Assembly: GCF_016629525.1 (NCBI RefSeq)
Contig: NZ_AP024269.1
Location: forward strand, 3,472,001-3,536,000
Source of the DNA: Kaistia sp. 32K
GTDB taxonomy: Bacteria; Pseudomonadota; Alphaproteobacteria; Rhizobiales; Kaistiaceae
DNA: 64,000 nt
Direction: 5' to 3'
Part shown: one piece after another, positions 25,556 to 35,257 of the stretch
Layout of the letters: each line of letters begins with the position of its first letter
Numbering within the stretch: position 1 is the first letter of the stretch
Notes under the pieces: generated by a model
What the model was told of the DNA's origin: nothing
The model's input: the letters and a program-made list of their open reading frames with translations, nothing else
Databases searched by the model: none
Position numbers and translations under genes: made by a program

Positions 25556-25592
25556 TATTTGTTGCCGCCGCCCCTCGGGCGGCGCGGACACC

Positions 25593-25632
25593 AAAAAGGC
25601 CCGGATGCCAGTCAGGCAGTCCGGGCCTTTTT
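25593..25632 (+). terminator. Rho-independent terminator after prs
   Basis: 13-base perfect stem AAAAAGGCCCGGA / TCCGGGCCTTTTT with a 14-base loop, about 40 bases after the stop. A-rich on one side and T-rich on the other, so it may work in both directions. Confidence 0.9.
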
Positions 25633-25672
25633 CGTTTTCACATTCTCGCCGGACCGCATTCCCGAAACTCGA

Positions 25673-25809
25673 CCATCATCCTGAGGTGCCCGGCGAAGCC
25701 GGGCCTCGAAGGAGGGTCCAGGAAACGCTCATGATTGGCCGGAGCGAGGGGGTGTCCAGCTGGATCCTCCTTCGAGGCTTCGCTAACGCGAAGCACCTCA
25801 GGATGATGG
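25673..25809. repeat. Intergenic repeat family B, copy 1
   Basis: Ends CCATCATCCTGAGGTGCCCG and CACCTCAGGATGATGG form an inverted repeat; inner segments GAAGGAGGGTCCAGG and CTGGATCCTCCTTCGAGG also pair. Lies between the prs terminator and exbD. A second full copy is at 56007 and a half copy at 33766. Confidence 0.85.
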
Positions 25810-25842
25810 CGGAGCCAAGCCGAACGCTCGCAGTCCGGGCTT

Positions 25843-26262
25843 CTACCGCCCGCCGTCGAGGCCGACGAGCGCCACCTTGGCGTATCCGGCGTCGCGGAGC
25901 TTGTTCATGACCTCCATGACGTCGCCATAGGGCACCTTGCGGTCGGCGCGCAGATAGAGGCGCTCCTCGCGATTGCCCTTGGTGGCGTTGTCGAGCGCCG
26001 CGCCGAGGCCGTCGGCGGCGACCGGGTCGTTGCCGAGCACCAGCGACAGGTCCGCCTTCAGCGACAGGAACAGCGGCTTGTCGGCGCGCGGTGCCGCCTT
26101 GGCGTTCGAGCGCGGCAGGTCGACCGGCGCATCGACGGTCGCGAGCGGCGCGGCGACCATGAACACGATCAGGAGCACCAGCATCACGTCGATGAACGGC
26201 GTGACGTTGATCTCGCTGTTCTCGACGAGTTCGTCGTCGTGATGGCTGAGCTTGGCGGCCAT
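25843..26262 (-). CDS. exbD: Biopolymer transporter ExbD
   Basis: A 139-residue inner-membrane protein with one N-terminal membrane helix containing the essential aspartate (NVTPFIDVMLVLLIVFMVAA) and a periplasmic domain (ERLYLRADRKVPYGDVMEVM). With ExbB it uses the proton gradient to energise TonB-dependent outer-membrane uptake. It follows exbB with 8 bases between. No tonB or receptor gene is visible on either side, so the partner must be elsewhere. A TolR role is less likely without tolA/tolB/pal. Confidence 0.9.
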   Translation of the reverse strand: MAAKLSHHDDELVENSEINVTPFIDVMLVLLIVFMVAAPLATVDAPVDLPRSNAKAAPRADKPLFLSLKADLSLVLGNDPVAADGLGAALDNATKGNREERLYLRADRKVPYGDVMEVMNKLRDAGYAKVALVGLDGGR

Positions 26263-26270
26263 GGTCTACC

Positions 26271-27143
26271 TCACTCCGCGGCGGCGAGACGGGCGGTGCC
26301 GCGCGCCTCGGCGCGGTCGAGATCGCGCGACACCAGCCGCAGCGTCTGCGCCGCCACGTCGGCGATCAACGCCTTGTTGCCGGCGATGACGCGGGCGAAG
26401 ACGTTGTAGAACAGCACGGCGGGGATGGCGGCGACGAGGCCGATCGCGGTCGCGAACAGGGCTTCGGCGATACCGGGGGCGACGACGGCCAGATTGGTCG
26501 TGTTCGCCTGGCTGATGCCGATGAACGAATTCATGATGCCCCAGACGGTGCCGAACAGGCCGATGAAGGGCGACAGCGAGCCGACGGTGGCGAGGATCGC
26601 CGTGCCGCGGATCATCTCGCGACCGGCGGCGGATTCGATCCGCTCGAAGCGCGAAGCGACGCGCTCCTTGATGCCCTCGGACGAGAGCCCGGCGGAGACG
26701 GCGACCTCCTCGGCGGCCGCCTGCACCAAGAGCGCCGCCGTATTCTTCCGCCGCGCCACCTGCGTCTCGGCCTCGGCCAGCGAACGCGAATGGGTGATGC
26801 GCTCGGCGAGCGAGCGAGTCCGGTGGCGTATGGCGAACAGTTCCAGCGACTTCGACAGGAAGATCGCCCAGGTCAGGATCGAGGCGATGCCGAGCCCGAT
26901 CATGACCGTCTTCACGACGATGTCGGCCTGCATGTACATGCCGACCGGGGAGAGATCATGCGGCAGGGTCGCGCGGTCGACGCCGGGTTCGCCGACGATC
27001 TCCGGGGCCTCGAACACCGGCGGGGCCGCCTGCTCGATGGCCGGCGCTTCCGCCTGGCCATAGGCCGAACCGGCCCCGACCGACAGCGTGATACCGACGA
27101 TCGCGACGAGGAGAGCCGCACCGCGACTTAGCTTTCCGAGCAT
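26271..27143 (-). CDS. exbB: TonB-system energiser ExbB
   Basis: A 290-residue MotA/TolQ/ExbB-type channel protein. A signal-like N-terminus ([20 protein letters not shown]) and a long periplasmic acidic-proline segment precede three membrane helices (near 75-95, 190-215, 230-255). [20 protein letters not shown] and [20 protein letters not shown] are the family signatures. The N-terminal extension is typical of alphaproteobacterial ExbB. First gene of exbB-exbD; 269 bases separate it from divergent rplY. A short dyad ATGAGTTTCAT lies about 20 bases upstream, but I cannot assign it to an iron regulator. Confidence 0.92.
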   Translation of the reverse strand: MLGKLSRGAALLVAIVGITLSVGAGSAYGQAEAPAIEQAAPPVFEAPEIVGEPGVDRATLPHDLSPVGMYMQADIVVKTVMIGLGIASILTWAIFLSKSLELFAIRHRTRSLAERITHSRSLAEAETQVARRKNTAALLVQAAAEEVAVSAGLSSEGIKERVASRFERIESAAGREMIRGTAILATVGSLSPFIGLFGTVWGIMNSFIGISQANTTNLAVVAPGIAEALFATAIGLVAAIPAVLFYNVFARVIAGNKALIADVAAQTLRLVSRDLDRAEARGTARLAAAE

Positions 27144-27412
27144 GGCCAGACATACCGCTTAAAGATGAGTTTCATAGTCCGAATAACCCACCGCCCAAGC
27201 CGGCGCAACCCGCGCCGGATTTCTACCCTGCTTGAATGCGGAGCCGGCTTCGCCCTTTGACCCGGCGAACGGCACGGTTCCGGCCGGCTTCGGGCCAGCT
27301 TGGGCCCCGCGCGGCTTGTTCCGCCGGGCCGCCTCGTCTATAAGGACGCCGGCCGCGCCGACACCCCTGGAGGCACCGCGGCCTTTTTCTGTTTCACACA
27401 AGGAGAATACCG

Positions 27413-28039
27413 ATGAGCAATACTTACGAGCTCACGGCCTCTGTCCGCAACCGCGTGGGCAAGGGGGCCGCCCGGGCGTCGCGTCGCGAAGGCAAGATTC
27501 CGGCCGTTATCTACGGCAACAAGCAGGCTCCTCTGGCGATCGAGCTGGACCACAAGACGATCTTCATGAAGCTCCACGGCGGTGGCTTCCTGACGACGAT
27601 CGCGACGATCAACGTCGACGGCCAGAAGATCACCGTGATTCCGCGCGACTACGCGCTCGATCCGGTCACCGATCAGCCGATCCACATCGATTTCCTGCGC
27701 GTCTCGGCTGGCTCGACCCTGCACGTCCAGATCCCCGTGCAGTTCATCAACGAAGAGCAGTCGCCCGGCCTGAAGCGCGGTGGCGTGCTGAACATCGTCC
27801 GTCATGACATCGACGCGACGGTCCCCGCCGATGCGATCCCGGATCACATCGTCGTCGACCTGACCGGCCTCGATCTCAACGATTCGGTCCACATCTCCGC
27901 CGTCAAGCTGCCGGCTGGCGTCACCCCGATCGTCTCGGAGCGTGACTTCACGATCGCCACGATCGCCGCCCCGGCTGGCCTGAAGAGCGAAGAAGGCGAA
28001 GCCGCGGCCGCTGAGGCTGCTCCCGCCGCCAAGGCGTAA
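27413..28039 (+). CDS. rplY: 50S ribosomal protein L25/general stress protein Ctc
   Basis: A 208-residue protein of the long (Ctc) type: an N-terminal 5S rRNA-binding domain ([20 protein letters not shown] and [17 protein letters not shown]) followed by the C-terminal TL5 domain ([40 protein letters not shown]), ending in an alanine/glutamate tail. It binds 5S rRNA in the large subunit. AAGGAGA precedes the ATG. It starts a plus-strand cluster rplY-pth-ychF with gaps of 39 and 8 bases, all serving translation. Confidence 0.96.
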   Translation: MSNTYELTASVRNRVGKGAARASRREGKIPAVIYGNKQAPLAIELDHKTIFMKLHGGGFLTTIATINVDGQKITVIPRDYALDPVTDQPIHIDFLRVSAGSTLHVQIPVQFINEEQSPGLKRGGVLNIVRHDIDATVPADAIPDHIVVDLTGLDLNDSVHISAVKLPAGVTPIVSERDFTIATIAAPAGLKSEEGEAAAAEAAPAAKA

Positions 28040-28078
28040 GCTTCGGTCCCTTCTCCGGTTCAGCGTGGGGGAAGCACG

Positions 28079-28864
28079 ATGCTCCTCATTGTCGGTCTCG
28101 GTAACCCGGGCAGCCAATACGCGCTCAACCGGCACAATATCGGCTTCATGGCGGCGGATGCGATCCACCGCCGCCATGGCTTCAGCCCCTGGCGCTCCAA
28201 GTTCCAGGCGCTGGTCTCCGAGGGCACGCTCGCGGGGCGGAAGACGCTCCTGATGAAGCCCCAGACTTACATGAACGAAAGCGGCCGCGCGGTCAGCGAA
28301 GCCGCCCGGTTTCACAAGATTCCCAATGCCGACATCGTCGTCATGCATGACGAGCTCGACCTGCCGGCCGCCAAGATCCGGATGAAGACCGGCGGCGGCC
28401 ATGGCGGTCACAACGGCCTGCGCTCGATCAGCGCCCATATCGGCGAGGACTACCGCCGGCTGCGCCTCGGCATCGGTCATCCGGGTTCGAAGGAACTCGT
28501 GCACGGCTATGTCCTGCATGATTTCGCGCGCGTCGACGGCGAATGGATCAACCCGCTGCTCGACGCCGTCGCCGACAATGCGGCGCTGCTGGCGGACGGC
28601 AAGGACAGCACCTTCGGCAACCGGCTGCACCGCAGCCTGGAACCGGAGAAGCCGGCCAAGGCGCCCAAGACGGAGAATTCGCCCAAGGCGGAGAACGCTC
28701 CCAAGACGGAGAAAGCTCCCAGGACGGACAAGCCCGGCGGCAAGGATCCGGCCACCACGGCGGCATCAGCCGCTTCCGCCGCCCCCACTTCACCAGCCTC
28801 ATCGCCGGCCGGCGGGCCGTTCGCGGCGGGGCTGAAGCGCCTCTTCGGCGTCAAGGACGAGTAA
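28079..28864 (+). CDS. pth: Peptidyl-tRNA hydrolase with low-complexity C-terminal extension
   Basis: A 261-residue enzyme that frees tRNA from peptidyl-tRNA dropped by ribosomes. Catalytic residues are in place: Asn9 and His19 ([16 protein letters not shown]), the MNESG asparagine in [13 protein letters not shown], and the aspartate of MHDELDLP. The usual T of the TRHNIGF element is N. The family core ends near residue 195; about 65 residues follow, first lysine/proline/glutamate repeats ([19 protein letters not shown]), then alanine/serine, ending in a conserved-looking [14 protein letters not shown]. The tail is probably disordered and dispensable for catalysis. Confidence 0.95.
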   Translation: MLLIVGLGNPGSQYALNRHNIGFMAADAIHRRHGFSPWRSKFQALVSEGTLAGRKTLLMKPQTYMNESGRAVSEAARFHKIPNADIVVMHDELDLPAAKIRMKTGGGHGGHNGLRSISAHIGEDYRRLRLGIGHPGSKELVHGYVLHDFARVDGEWINPLLDAVADNAALLADGKDSTFGNRLHRSLEPEKPAKAPKTENSPKAENAPKTEKAPRTDKPGGKDPATTAASAASAAPTSPASSPAGGPFAAGLKRLFGVKDE

Positions 28865-28872
28865 GGAACATC

Positions 28873-29967
28873 ATGGGCTTCAAATGCGGGATCGTCGGCC
28901 TGCCGAATGTCGGCAAGTCGACCCTTTTCAACGCGCTGACCAAGACGGCGGCGGCGCAGGCGGCGAACTATCCGTTCTGCACCATCGAGCCCAATACCGG
29001 CGAAGTGGCTGTGCCCGATCCGCGCCTCGACAAGCTGTCGGAGATCGGCAAGTCGCAGCAGATCGTGCCGACGCGCCTCACCTTCGTCGACATCGCCGGC
29101 CTGGTGCGCGGCGCGTCGAAGGGTGAAGGCCTCGGCAACCAGTTCCTCGCCAACATCCGCGAAGTCGACGCCATCGCGCACGTGCTGCGCTGCTTCGAGG
29201 ATGGCGACATCACCCATGTCGAAGGCCGGATCGACCCGGTTTCAGACGCCGAGACGGTCGAGACGGAGCTGATGCTCGCCGACCTCGACAGCCTCGAGCG
29301 CCGCGTCGCGCCGCTGCGCAAGCGCGCCGCGACCGACAAGGAAGCCAAGGCGCAGGTCGTCATGATGGACGCCGTGCTGGAGCTGCTGCGCGAGGGCAAG
29401 CCGGCCCGCCTGCTCCAGGTCTCGGCCGAGGATCGCCCGCTTTTCGACGGGCTGAACCTCTTGACCTCGAAGCCGGTCCTCTATGTCTGCAACGTCGAGG
29501 AATCGGCGTCCGCCACCGGCAACGCCTTTTCCGATCGCGTCTTCGAGATGGCCAAGGCGCAGGGCGCCGGCTGCGTCACCATCTCGGCAGCCATCGAGGC
29601 TGAGATCGCGCAACTCGACGCCGCCGAGCAGGAAGAGTTCCTGGAGACGCTCGGCCTCGAGGAACCCGGCCTCGACCGCCTGATCCGCGCCGGCTACGAC
29701 CTGCTCGGCCTGATCACCTATTTCACGGTCGGCCCGAAGGAAGCCCGCGCCTGGACGATCACCCAGGGCACCAAGGCGCCGCAGGCCGCCGGCGTGATCC
29801 ACTCCGATTTCGAGCGCGGCTTCATCCGCGCCCAGACCATCGCCTTTGAGGACTATGTCCGCCTCGGCGGCGAAGCCGGCGCCAAGGAAGCCGGCCGCGC
29901 CCGCGACGAAGGCAAGGAATATGTCGTCGCCGACGGCGACGTGCTGCTGTTCCGCTTCAACACCTGA
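28873..29967 (+). CDS. ychF: Redox-regulated ATPase YchF
   Basis: A 364-residue Obg-like P-loop protein. [15 protein letters not shown] is the P-loop, [20 protein letters not shown] the switch II region, and CNVEES replaces the guanine-specific NKxD, in line with the ATP preference of YchF. The C-terminal TGS domain ends [17 protein letters not shown] and [13 protein letters not shown]. It binds ribosomes and affects start-codon choice and stress responses. It follows pth by 8 bases with AAGGA before the ATG. Confidence 0.97.
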   Translation: MGFKCGIVGLPNVGKSTLFNALTKTAAAQAANYPFCTIEPNTGEVAVPDPRLDKLSEIGKSQQIVPTRLTFVDIAGLVRGASKGEGLGNQFLANIREVDAIAHVLRCFEDGDITHVEGRIDPVSDAETVETELMLADLDSLERRVAPLRKRAATDKEAKAQVVMMDAVLELLREGKPARLLQVSAEDRPLFDGLNLLTSKPVLYVCNVEESASATGNAFSDRVFEMAKAQGAGCVTISAAIEAEIAQLDAAEQEEFLETLGLEEPGLDRLIRAGYDLLGLITYFTVGPKEARAWTITQGTKAPQAAGVIHSDFERGFIRAQTIAFEDYVRLGGEAGAKEAGRARDEGKEYVVADGDVLLFRFNT

Positions 29968-30010
29968 GTGCTGGGCCCGGATCTCCCGCTCGATCCATCC
30001 GCCTTGCCTT

Positions 30011-30135
30011 TCACCTCTCCCTGAGGGAGAGGTCGGAGCGAAGCTCCGGGTGAGGGTTTAGGGAACCATCCGGAGAGGGCGTAAACCCTCACCCGCCGGC
30101 CTGCGGCCGTCGACCTCTCCCTCAGGGAGAGGTGA
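30011..30135. repeat. Intergenic repeat family C, copy 2
   Basis: Arms TCACCTCTCCCTGAGGGAGA and TCTCCCTCAGGGAGAGGTGA at the ends, with a second inner pair (GGGTGAGGGTTTA / TAAACCCTCACCC). Each end is also a near-palindrome around CTCCCTGAGGGAG. Confidence 0.85.
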
Positions 30136-30180
30136 AGAAGAGCGTCCGAGCCCGACACTCAAGCGGACTCACCCCGATAC

Positions 30181-30217
30181 AAAAAAGGCCCGGCAAACGC
30201 ATCGCCGGGCCTTTTTT
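30181..30217. terminator. Bidirectional terminator between ychF and the DUF4282-like gene
   Basis: 14-base perfect stem AAAAAAGGCCCGGC / GCCGGGCCTTTTTT with a 9-base loop. The A/T tracts on both sides allow it to serve the plus-strand operon and the minus-strand gene ending at 30238. Confidence 0.9.
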
Positions 30218-30237
30218 GTATCCTGTGCCGGACGGGA

Positions 30238-31221
30238 TCAGGCGGCGTCGTTCGCCTTCGGCTTGTCGCCCGCGACGATGTCAGCCGTCTTTTCAGCCTC
30301 GCGCGCCAGCGCGTCGCTGGCCGCGTCGACGAGCTTCTCGGCCGCGTCACCCGCATCCTGCGGCGCGGCCCCTTCCGGCGGCTTCACGACCGGCGTAACG
30401 GCAACCTCGGCGGGCGCGACATCGGCCAGCTTGGCATCCACAGGCTTGGCTTCTGCGGGCTTGGCCTGAACGGGCTCGTCGCTCGCGGCCGGCTTGCGGA
30501 GTTCCGACTTGCGGCTCTCGGGCTGCTTCGCCTCGGCGTGCTTCGGCGCGGAAACGGGCCGGACCTCCGGTGCGGGCGCCCGCGCCGCGGCGGGAGCGGG
30601 CTCCGGAGCCCATGCCGGCGCTGCCGGCTCCTCGCTATGTCCCCTGGCGCTGGAAGGCGCGGGCCTCGGCGGCGAAACGGCGGGCGCCGGCTCGACGCGC
30701 GCCGGCGCGCTCGTCCCCTCGCGGCGGGCCCGGATCTCGGCCAGCCTTGCTTCCAGCGAGCTCGTCTCGGCGGAGCGTGCCTCCAGCCCGCGCGTATCGG
30801 CCCGGAGGAACTCGTCGGTGGCGGCGGGAGGCAGCATCGGCTCGGCCAGCGCCTCTTCCAGAACCTCGGCGAAGGAGAGCTCGGCAACGACAGGCGCGGG
30901 TGCGGAATGCGGCGCCGGAGCGAGGCGATCGATGGCGCCGAGATTGTCGCGGATGTCCATCAGGTTCTCGTTGACGCGGAACAGCATGATGACCGCTTCG
31001 CAGACGACCCGCGCCGCGACGATGCCGGCCAGCGCGCCGACGATGCTGAGGGCGATCGCCAGCAGCCCTCCCCCGGGACTGGTCGAGACCAGCGAGATCC
31101 CGCCGACGAGGCCGGAAATGCCGAGCAGCACGGCGACCGCCGCGAGCAGCCAGAACAGCAGCTCGATGAACGACGTCGCGACGAACCGATCCCATTTGAA
31201 GAGGTCGAGAAAAGAGATCAT
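30238..31221 (-). CDS. DUF4282-like membrane protein with long alanine/proline-rich tail
   Basis: A 327-residue protein. The first 105 residues form a small membrane domain with helices near 16-42 and 50-80 and the motif FRVNENLMDIRDNL, resembling DUF4282 proteins of unknown function. From residue about 105 the sequence is mostly Ala, Pro, Glu, Lys and Arg (PAEAKPVDAKLADVAPAEV) with a short helical part (LEARSAETSSLEARLAEIRA). The tail is likely disordered and cytoplasmic. The composition resembles the low-complexity parts of the Pth and binding protein encoded in this window. It lies 46 bases downstream of the GST gene. Confidence 0.7.
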   Translation of the reverse strand: MISFLDLFKWDRFVATSFIELLFWLLAAVAVLLGISGLVGGISLVSTSPGGGLLAIALSIVGALAGIVAARVVCEAVIMLFRVNENLMDIRDNLGAIDRLAPAPHSAPAPVVAELSFAEVLEEALAEPMLPPAATDEFLRADTRGLEARSAETSSLEARLAEIRARREGTSAPARVEPAPAVSPPRPAPSSARGHSEEPAAPAWAPEPAPAAARAPAPEVRPVSAPKHAEAKQPESRKSELRKPAASDEPVQAKPAEAKPVDAKLADVAPAEVAVTPVVKPPEGAAPQDAGDAAEKLVDAASDALAREAEKTADIVAGDKPKANDAA

Positions 31222-31267
31222 TCCGTCATCCTAAGAAAACCCGCGAGACGACTCTCGCGCCAGAGTC

Positions 31268-31912
31268 TCACAATTCACGACGCGCCGCATCTTCCCAAGC
31301 CCTGAAGCCCGGATCGGCCAGCATTGTCGCCACATATTCACCGGCGATGTCGGACATCTTGGGCTCATAGGTGCGGATGCGGCTGATCACCGGGGCATAC
31401 ATGGCGTCGGCGATGGTGAAATGGCCGAACAGATACGGACCGTCGAGGCCATAGGCCGTGCGGCAATCCCGGAAGATCGTGTCGATGCGGGCGATGTCGG
31501 CGCCGACGCCCGGTTCGTCCAGCCCGACGCCCGGCAGATGCTCGAAGAGATCCATGCCGAGCGCAATCCGGAGCGGCCGGAAGCCCGAATGCATCTCGGC
31601 CGAGATCGAACGGGCGGTAGCGCGGGCGACCCGGTCGGCCGGCCAGAGGCCTGCTTCCGGATAGCTTTCGGCGAGATATTCGCAGATCGCCAGCGAATCC
31701 CACACCTTGACCGGCTCGTCGCCACGGCGATCGATCAGCAGCGGCACCAGCCCGGTCGGCCCCAGCGCCACCGCCTCGGCCTTGCCGGCCGGCGTGCGGT
31801 GCGGCAGCACGACCTCGTCGAACGGCGCGCCGGTATGACGAAGCGCCAGCCACGGGCGCATCGACCAGCTCGACCAGTGCCGCGTCCCGATGACGATGGT
31901 GAAATGCGGCAT
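31268..31912 (-). CDS. Glutathione S-transferase family protein
   Basis: A 214-residue protein with an N-terminal thioredoxin-like domain (FTIVIGTRHWSSWSMRPWLA) whose SSWSMRPW stretch holds the probable catalytic serine, the cis-proline region GLVPLLID, and a helical C-terminal domain (YLFGHFTIADAMYAPVISRI). It belongs to the short GST group common in alphaproteobacteria; the substrate is unknown. ATG at 31912 directly follows the apt stop (one base between), so it is probably co-transcribed with apt. Confidence 0.9.
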   Translation of the reverse strand: MPHFTIVIGTRHWSSWSMRPWLALRHTGAPFDEVVLPHRTPAGKAEAVALGPTGLVPLLIDRRGDEPVKVWDSLAICEYLAESYPEAGLWPADRVARATARSISAEMHSGFRPLRIALGMDLFEHLPGVGLDEPGVGADIARIDTIFRDCRTAYGLDGPYLFGHFTIADAMYAPVISRIRTYEPKMSDIAGEYVATMLADPGFRAWEDAARREL

Positions 31913-31913
31913 C

Positions 31914-32456
31914 TCAGTGCCCTTCGAACGAAACGAGCGTGCGGACGGGAACATCGAGCGCGCGTAGCTTGGCGGCGCCGCCGAGTTCCGGCAGGTCGAT
32001 GATGAAGCAGGCGGCCTCGACGATGGCGCCGCGGTTGCGCAGCAGCTTGACCGCGCCCTCGGCCGTACCGCCCGTCGCGATCAGGTCGTCGACGAGGATG
32101 ACGCGGTCGCCCTTGCCGACGGCGTCGACATGCATCTCCATCTCGTCCGTGCCGTATTCGAGCGCATAGGACATGCTGACCGTCGTGAACGGCAGCTTGC
32201 CCTTCTTGCGGATCGGCACGAAGCCGGCCGAGAGCTGGTGCGCCACCGCGCCGCCGACGATGAAGCCGCGCGCCTCGATGCCGGCCACCTGGTCGATCTT
32301 GGAGCCGGCCCAGGGCTGGACCAGCTCGTCGATCGTGCGCCGGAACGCCCGCGCATTGCCGAGCAGCGTGGTGATGTCGCGGAACTGGATGCCGGGCTTC
32401 GGATAGTCCACGATGGTACGGATCGAAGCGGCGATGTCGTTCAATGCAGAGGTCAT
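31914..32456 (-). CDS. apt: Adenine phosphoribosyltransferase
   Basis: A 180-residue enzyme that converts adenine and PRPP to [23 protein letters not shown] at the start, [16 protein letters not shown], and the PRPP loop [20 protein letters not shown] are family marks. Its role fits the upstream neighbour mtnP, which releases adenine from methylthioadenosine; prs at 24.6 kb makes the PRPP. The mtnP stop is 163 bases upstream on the same strand, so the genes may share a transcript. Confidence 0.97.
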   Translation of the reverse strand: MTSALNDIAASIRTIVDYPKPGIQFRDITTLLGNARAFRRTIDELVQPWAGSKIDQVAGIEARGFIVGGAVAHQLSAGFVPIRKKGKLPFTTVSMSYALEYGTDEMEMHVDAVGKGDRVILVDDLIATGGTAEGAVKLLRNRGAIVEAACFIIDLPELGGAAKLRALDVPVRTLVSFEGH

Positions 32457-32619
32457 GGTGGCTTTCAGATATCTGCGGGGCGCTGCCGTAGGCTTGCCTC
32501 AGCTTGGTCCCCGCGTCCAGTTCGAAGACGGCGAATAAGGTAGCACGTCGGCCGCGTTTCCCCGCGCCCGGCGCGCCGGAGCCGGGCTCTGCCCGGCGGT
32601 GTACGGCTCGCTTGCCCCG

Positions 32620-33498
32620 TTACTTAGCCCCGAGAACGCGTCCGGCAACCGCGTCGAGCTTCGCCAGCAATGCGGGGTCGCGGGCCTGCGGCGCCGTCAT
32701 GATGGCGTGCTCGAGCGCGCGATCGGACCCGACCGGACAGGGTTCGTGCTCGGCCGGGAAATCGCGCGCCAGCCGCGCCACCAGGCGCTGCGCCTTGTCA
32801 CGGTTTTCGCCGAGCACCTTGACCACCGCCTCGACCGACACTGCCGCGTGGCCCGGATGCCAGCAATCATAATCGGTGACCATGGCGATGGTCGCGTAGG
32901 AGATCTCGGCCTCCCGCGCCAGCTTCGCCTCCGGCATGTTGGTCATGCCGATCACCGAGGCGCCCCAGCTTCGATAGAGATGCGACTCGGCGACGGAGGA
33001 GAATTGCGGCCCCTCCATGCAGACATAGGTGCCGCCGACATGATGGTCGATCGACTCGGCCTCGGCGGCATGGCGGATGTGCTCGATGAGCTTCGGCGCG
33101 ACCGGATGCGCCATCGAGACATGCGCGACGCAGCCATTGCCGAAGAAGCTCGCGGGCCGGGCCACGGTGCGGTCGATGAACTGATCGACCACGACGAACT
33201 CGCCCGGAAAATGCTCCTGCTTCAGCGAGCCAACGGCGGAGACGGAGACGAGGTCGGTCACGCCGGCCCGCTTCAGAGCGTCGATATTGGCGCGGTAGTT
33301 GATGCCGGAGGGCGACAGCCGGTGGCCGCGGCCATGGCGCGGCAGGAAGACGATTTCCGTCGCGCCGATGCGGCCGAAACGGAGCTGATCCGAGGGCTCA
33401 CCCCAGGGGCTCTCGATCGTCCGCCACTCCGCGCCTTCGAGGCCCGGCAGGTCATAGAGACCCGACCCGCCAATAATGCCGAGAACCGCCTTGGTCAT
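32620..33498 (-). CDS. mtnP: S-methyl-5'-thioadenosine phosphorylase
   Basis: A 292-residue phosphorylase that splits methylthioadenosine, the by-product of polyamine synthesis, into adenine and methylthioribose 1-phosphate. Motifs: GIIGGSGLYDLPGLEG, PRHGRGHRLSPSGINYRANI, CMEGPQFSSVAESHLYRSWG and MTNMPEAKLAREAEISYAT. ATG at 33498 is used because the longer frame adds 34 residues through a repeat-flanked region. No mtnA-type isomerase is nearby, so the fate of methylthioribose 1-phosphate is not shown. Confidence 0.95.
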   Translation of the reverse strand: MTKAVLGIIGGSGLYDLPGLEGAEWRTIESPWGEPSDQLRFGRIGATEIVFLPRHGRGHRLSPSGINYRANIDALKRAGVTDLVSVSAVGSLKQEHFPGEFVVVDQFIDRTVARPASFFGNGCVAHVSMAHPVAPKLIEHIRHAAEAESIDHHVGGTYVCMEGPQFSSVAESHLYRSWGASVIGMTNMPEAKLAREAEISYATIAMVTDYDCWHPGHAAVSVEAVVKVLGENRDKAQRLVARLARDFPAEHEPCPVGSDRALEHAIMTAPQARDPALLAKLDAVAGRVLGAK

Positions 33499-33830
33499 GG
33501 AACCGCACCTGTCCGGGCCTTGTGCATGCGCGACACGCCGGCCTCCGAAGCGCCCCGCGAGGATGGCGCCGAGAATTGCAAAGCGCCCGGCCAAGCTCAA
33601 GCGGGTTCATGGTCGCGGGATGTCTCAGGCTGGAGGTCGTTCGTGGAACACGACGGCCGCCACACGCTCCGCCGTCATTCCTGCGAAAGCAGGAATCCAT
33701 GCCTCCGCGCATCCGGCGCCGGACGTCCTCGCCCTTGCGAGCGCGGGGCGACGGCCGGCATTCGCTGGACCCTCCTTCGAGGCCCGGCTTCGCCGGGCAC
33801 CTCAGGATGATGGTCGCGGTTTGGCGCTCC
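33499..33830. other. Intergenic region with chimeric repeat
   Basis: About 330 bases between hemF and mtnP without a gene. The middle and left part is a half copy of family A (33671-33700) followed after 65 bases by a half copy of family B (33766-33812). Confidence 0.7.
33671..33812. repeat. Chimeric repeat: half family A plus half family B
   Basis: Begins GCCGTCATTCCTGCGAAAGC, the end of an A element, but instead of the matching other end it runs into CCTCCTTCGAGGCCCGGCTT and CACCTCAGGATGATGG, the end of a B element. Confidence 0.7.
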
Positions 33831-34718
33831 CTACGGCCACTTCACAACGGGGGGCATCGACGACAGGATCGAGTCGATGTTGCCGCCGGTCTTCAGGCCG
33901 AAGATCGTGCCGCGGTCGTAGAGCAGGTTGAACTCGACATAGCGGCCGCGCCGGATCAGCTGTTCCTCGCGGTCGGCCTCGGTCCAGGGCGTGTCGAAAT
34001 TGGCGCGCACGGCCGCGTCATAGGCGGCGAGGAAGCTGACGCCGACATCCTGAGTGAAGGCAAAATCGGCGTCCCAGTCGCCGGAATTGTGGCCGTCATA
34101 GAAGATGCCGCCGATGCCGCGCGGCTCGTTGCGGTGCTTCAGGAAGAAATACTCGTCGCACCACTTCTTGTAGCGCTCGTAGTCGGCGACCGGGTGGCGA
34201 TCGCAGGCGCCCTGCATGGCGGCATGGAAGGCGATGGTATCGGGGTCTTCCTGCGTGCGCCGGCGGTCGAGGACGGGCGTCAGGTCGGCGCCGCCGCCGA
34301 ACCACTGCTTCGTCGTCACCACCATGCGGGTGTTCATGTGCACGGCCGGGACGTTCGGGTTGGTCATGTGCGCGATCAGCGAGATGCCGGCGGCCCAGAA
34401 GCGCGGATCCTCCGCGGCGCCCGGAATATCCTTGGCGAACTCCGGCGCGAAGGCGCCGTGCACGGCCGAGACGTGAACGCCGACCTTCTCGAACAGCCGG
34501 CCATGCATCAGCGCCATCGTGCCGCCGCCGCCCGGCGCGCCGGTATGGTCGGTGCGCTGCCACGGCTTGCGCTCGAACCGGCCCACCTTGTCGCCATAGA
34601 GCGCCGGCGAGGCCGCGTCTTCCAGCGCCTCGAAGCCGGCGATGATGCGGCCCTGCAGTTCCGCGAACCAGGTGCTCGCGCGGGCCTTCTTGTCCTCGAG
34701 TGCGTCAGGCAATGCCAT
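33831..34718 (-). CDS. hemF: Oxygen-dependent coproporphyrinogen III oxidase
   Basis: A 295-residue aerobic enzyme of haem synthesis that converts two propionates of coproporphyrinogen III to vinyl groups. Marks: [40 protein letters not shown] and [20 protein letters not shown], then [23 protein letters not shown] at 34718 with AGGAAG upstream is chosen over an in-frame TTG at 34736. It follows trmL by 11 bases. Haem produced here supplies, among others, the cytochromes encoded by petBC in this window. Confidence 0.97.
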   Translation of the reverse strand: MALPDALEDKKARASTWFAELQGRIIAGFEALEDAASPALYGDKVGRFERKPWQRTDHTGAPGGGGTMALMHGRLFEKVGVHVSAVHGAFAPEFAKDIPGAAEDPRFWAAGISLIAHMTNPNVPAVHMNTRMVVTTKQWFGGGADLTPVLDRRRTQEDPDTIAFHAAMQGACDRHPVADYERYKKWCDEYFFLKHRNEPRGIGGIFYDGHNSGDWDADFAFTQDVGVSFLAAYDAAVRANFDTPWTEADREEQLIRRGRYVEFNLLYDRGTIFGLKTGGNIDSILSSMPPVVKWP

Positions 34719-34729
34719 TCTCGTCTTCC

Positions 34730-35218
34730 TCAGCAAACTTGAGCCGCAGCAATCTCGGCGCCCGGCAGGCCGCCGGTCTGCCGCAACGCCTCGCCTGTTA
34801 CCATGGCGACCGTCATGGCGAGATTGATCGAGCGCAATCCCGGCCGCATCGGGACGATCAGTCGCGCTTCGGCCCGTTCATGCACCGATTCGGGCACGCC
34901 GGCGCTCTCGCGGCCGAAGAGAAGTATGTCGTCCGGCCGGAAGGCGAAATCGGTATAGGGCAGCGCGGCCTTGGTCGAGAGCAGCACCAGCCGGCCGCCC
35001 TCGCCGGCCCGCCAATCCTCGAAGGCGGCGAAAGAAATGTGGCGCCGGAGCGCCGCCCGCTCCACATAGTCCATGCCGGCCCGCTTCAGGCCACGATCCG
35101 ACAGGTCGAAGCCGGCCGGCTCGATGATGTCGACTTCCACCCCCACACAAGCCGCGAAGCGCAGGATGGCGCCGGTGTTGTGGGGAATGTCAGGCTGGTA
35201 GAGCGCAATGCGGGGCAT
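34730..35218 (-). CDS. trmL: tRNA (cytidine(34)-2'-O)-methyltransferase
   Basis: A 162-residue SPOUT methyltransferase that methylates the ribose at wobble position 34 of certain leucine tRNAs. [20 protein letters not shown] at the start and the knot-forming SAM region [40 protein letters not shown] are complete. Start at 35218 gives the family length; the longer frame adds an unrelated basic segment. It forms a pair with hemF and is divergent from the first ABC exporter, 76 bases apart. Confidence 0.94.
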   Translation of the reverse strand: MPRIALYQPDIPHNTGAILRFAACVGVEVDIIEPAGFDLSDRGLKRAGMDYVERAALRRHISFAAFEDWRAGEGGRLVLLSTKAALPYTDFAFRPDDILLFGRESAGVPESVHERAEARLIVPMRPGLRSINLAMTVAMVTGEALRQTGGLPGAEIAAAQVC

Positions 35219-35257
35219 ATCGCCTTCTCGAGCAGGTTTGGCGCGGCAGGATCGCGA

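Noticed and set aside
32457..32619. Possible riboswitch upstream of apt (purine or SAM type)
   Set aside because: The 163 bases do not show a recognisable conserved core or an expression platform.
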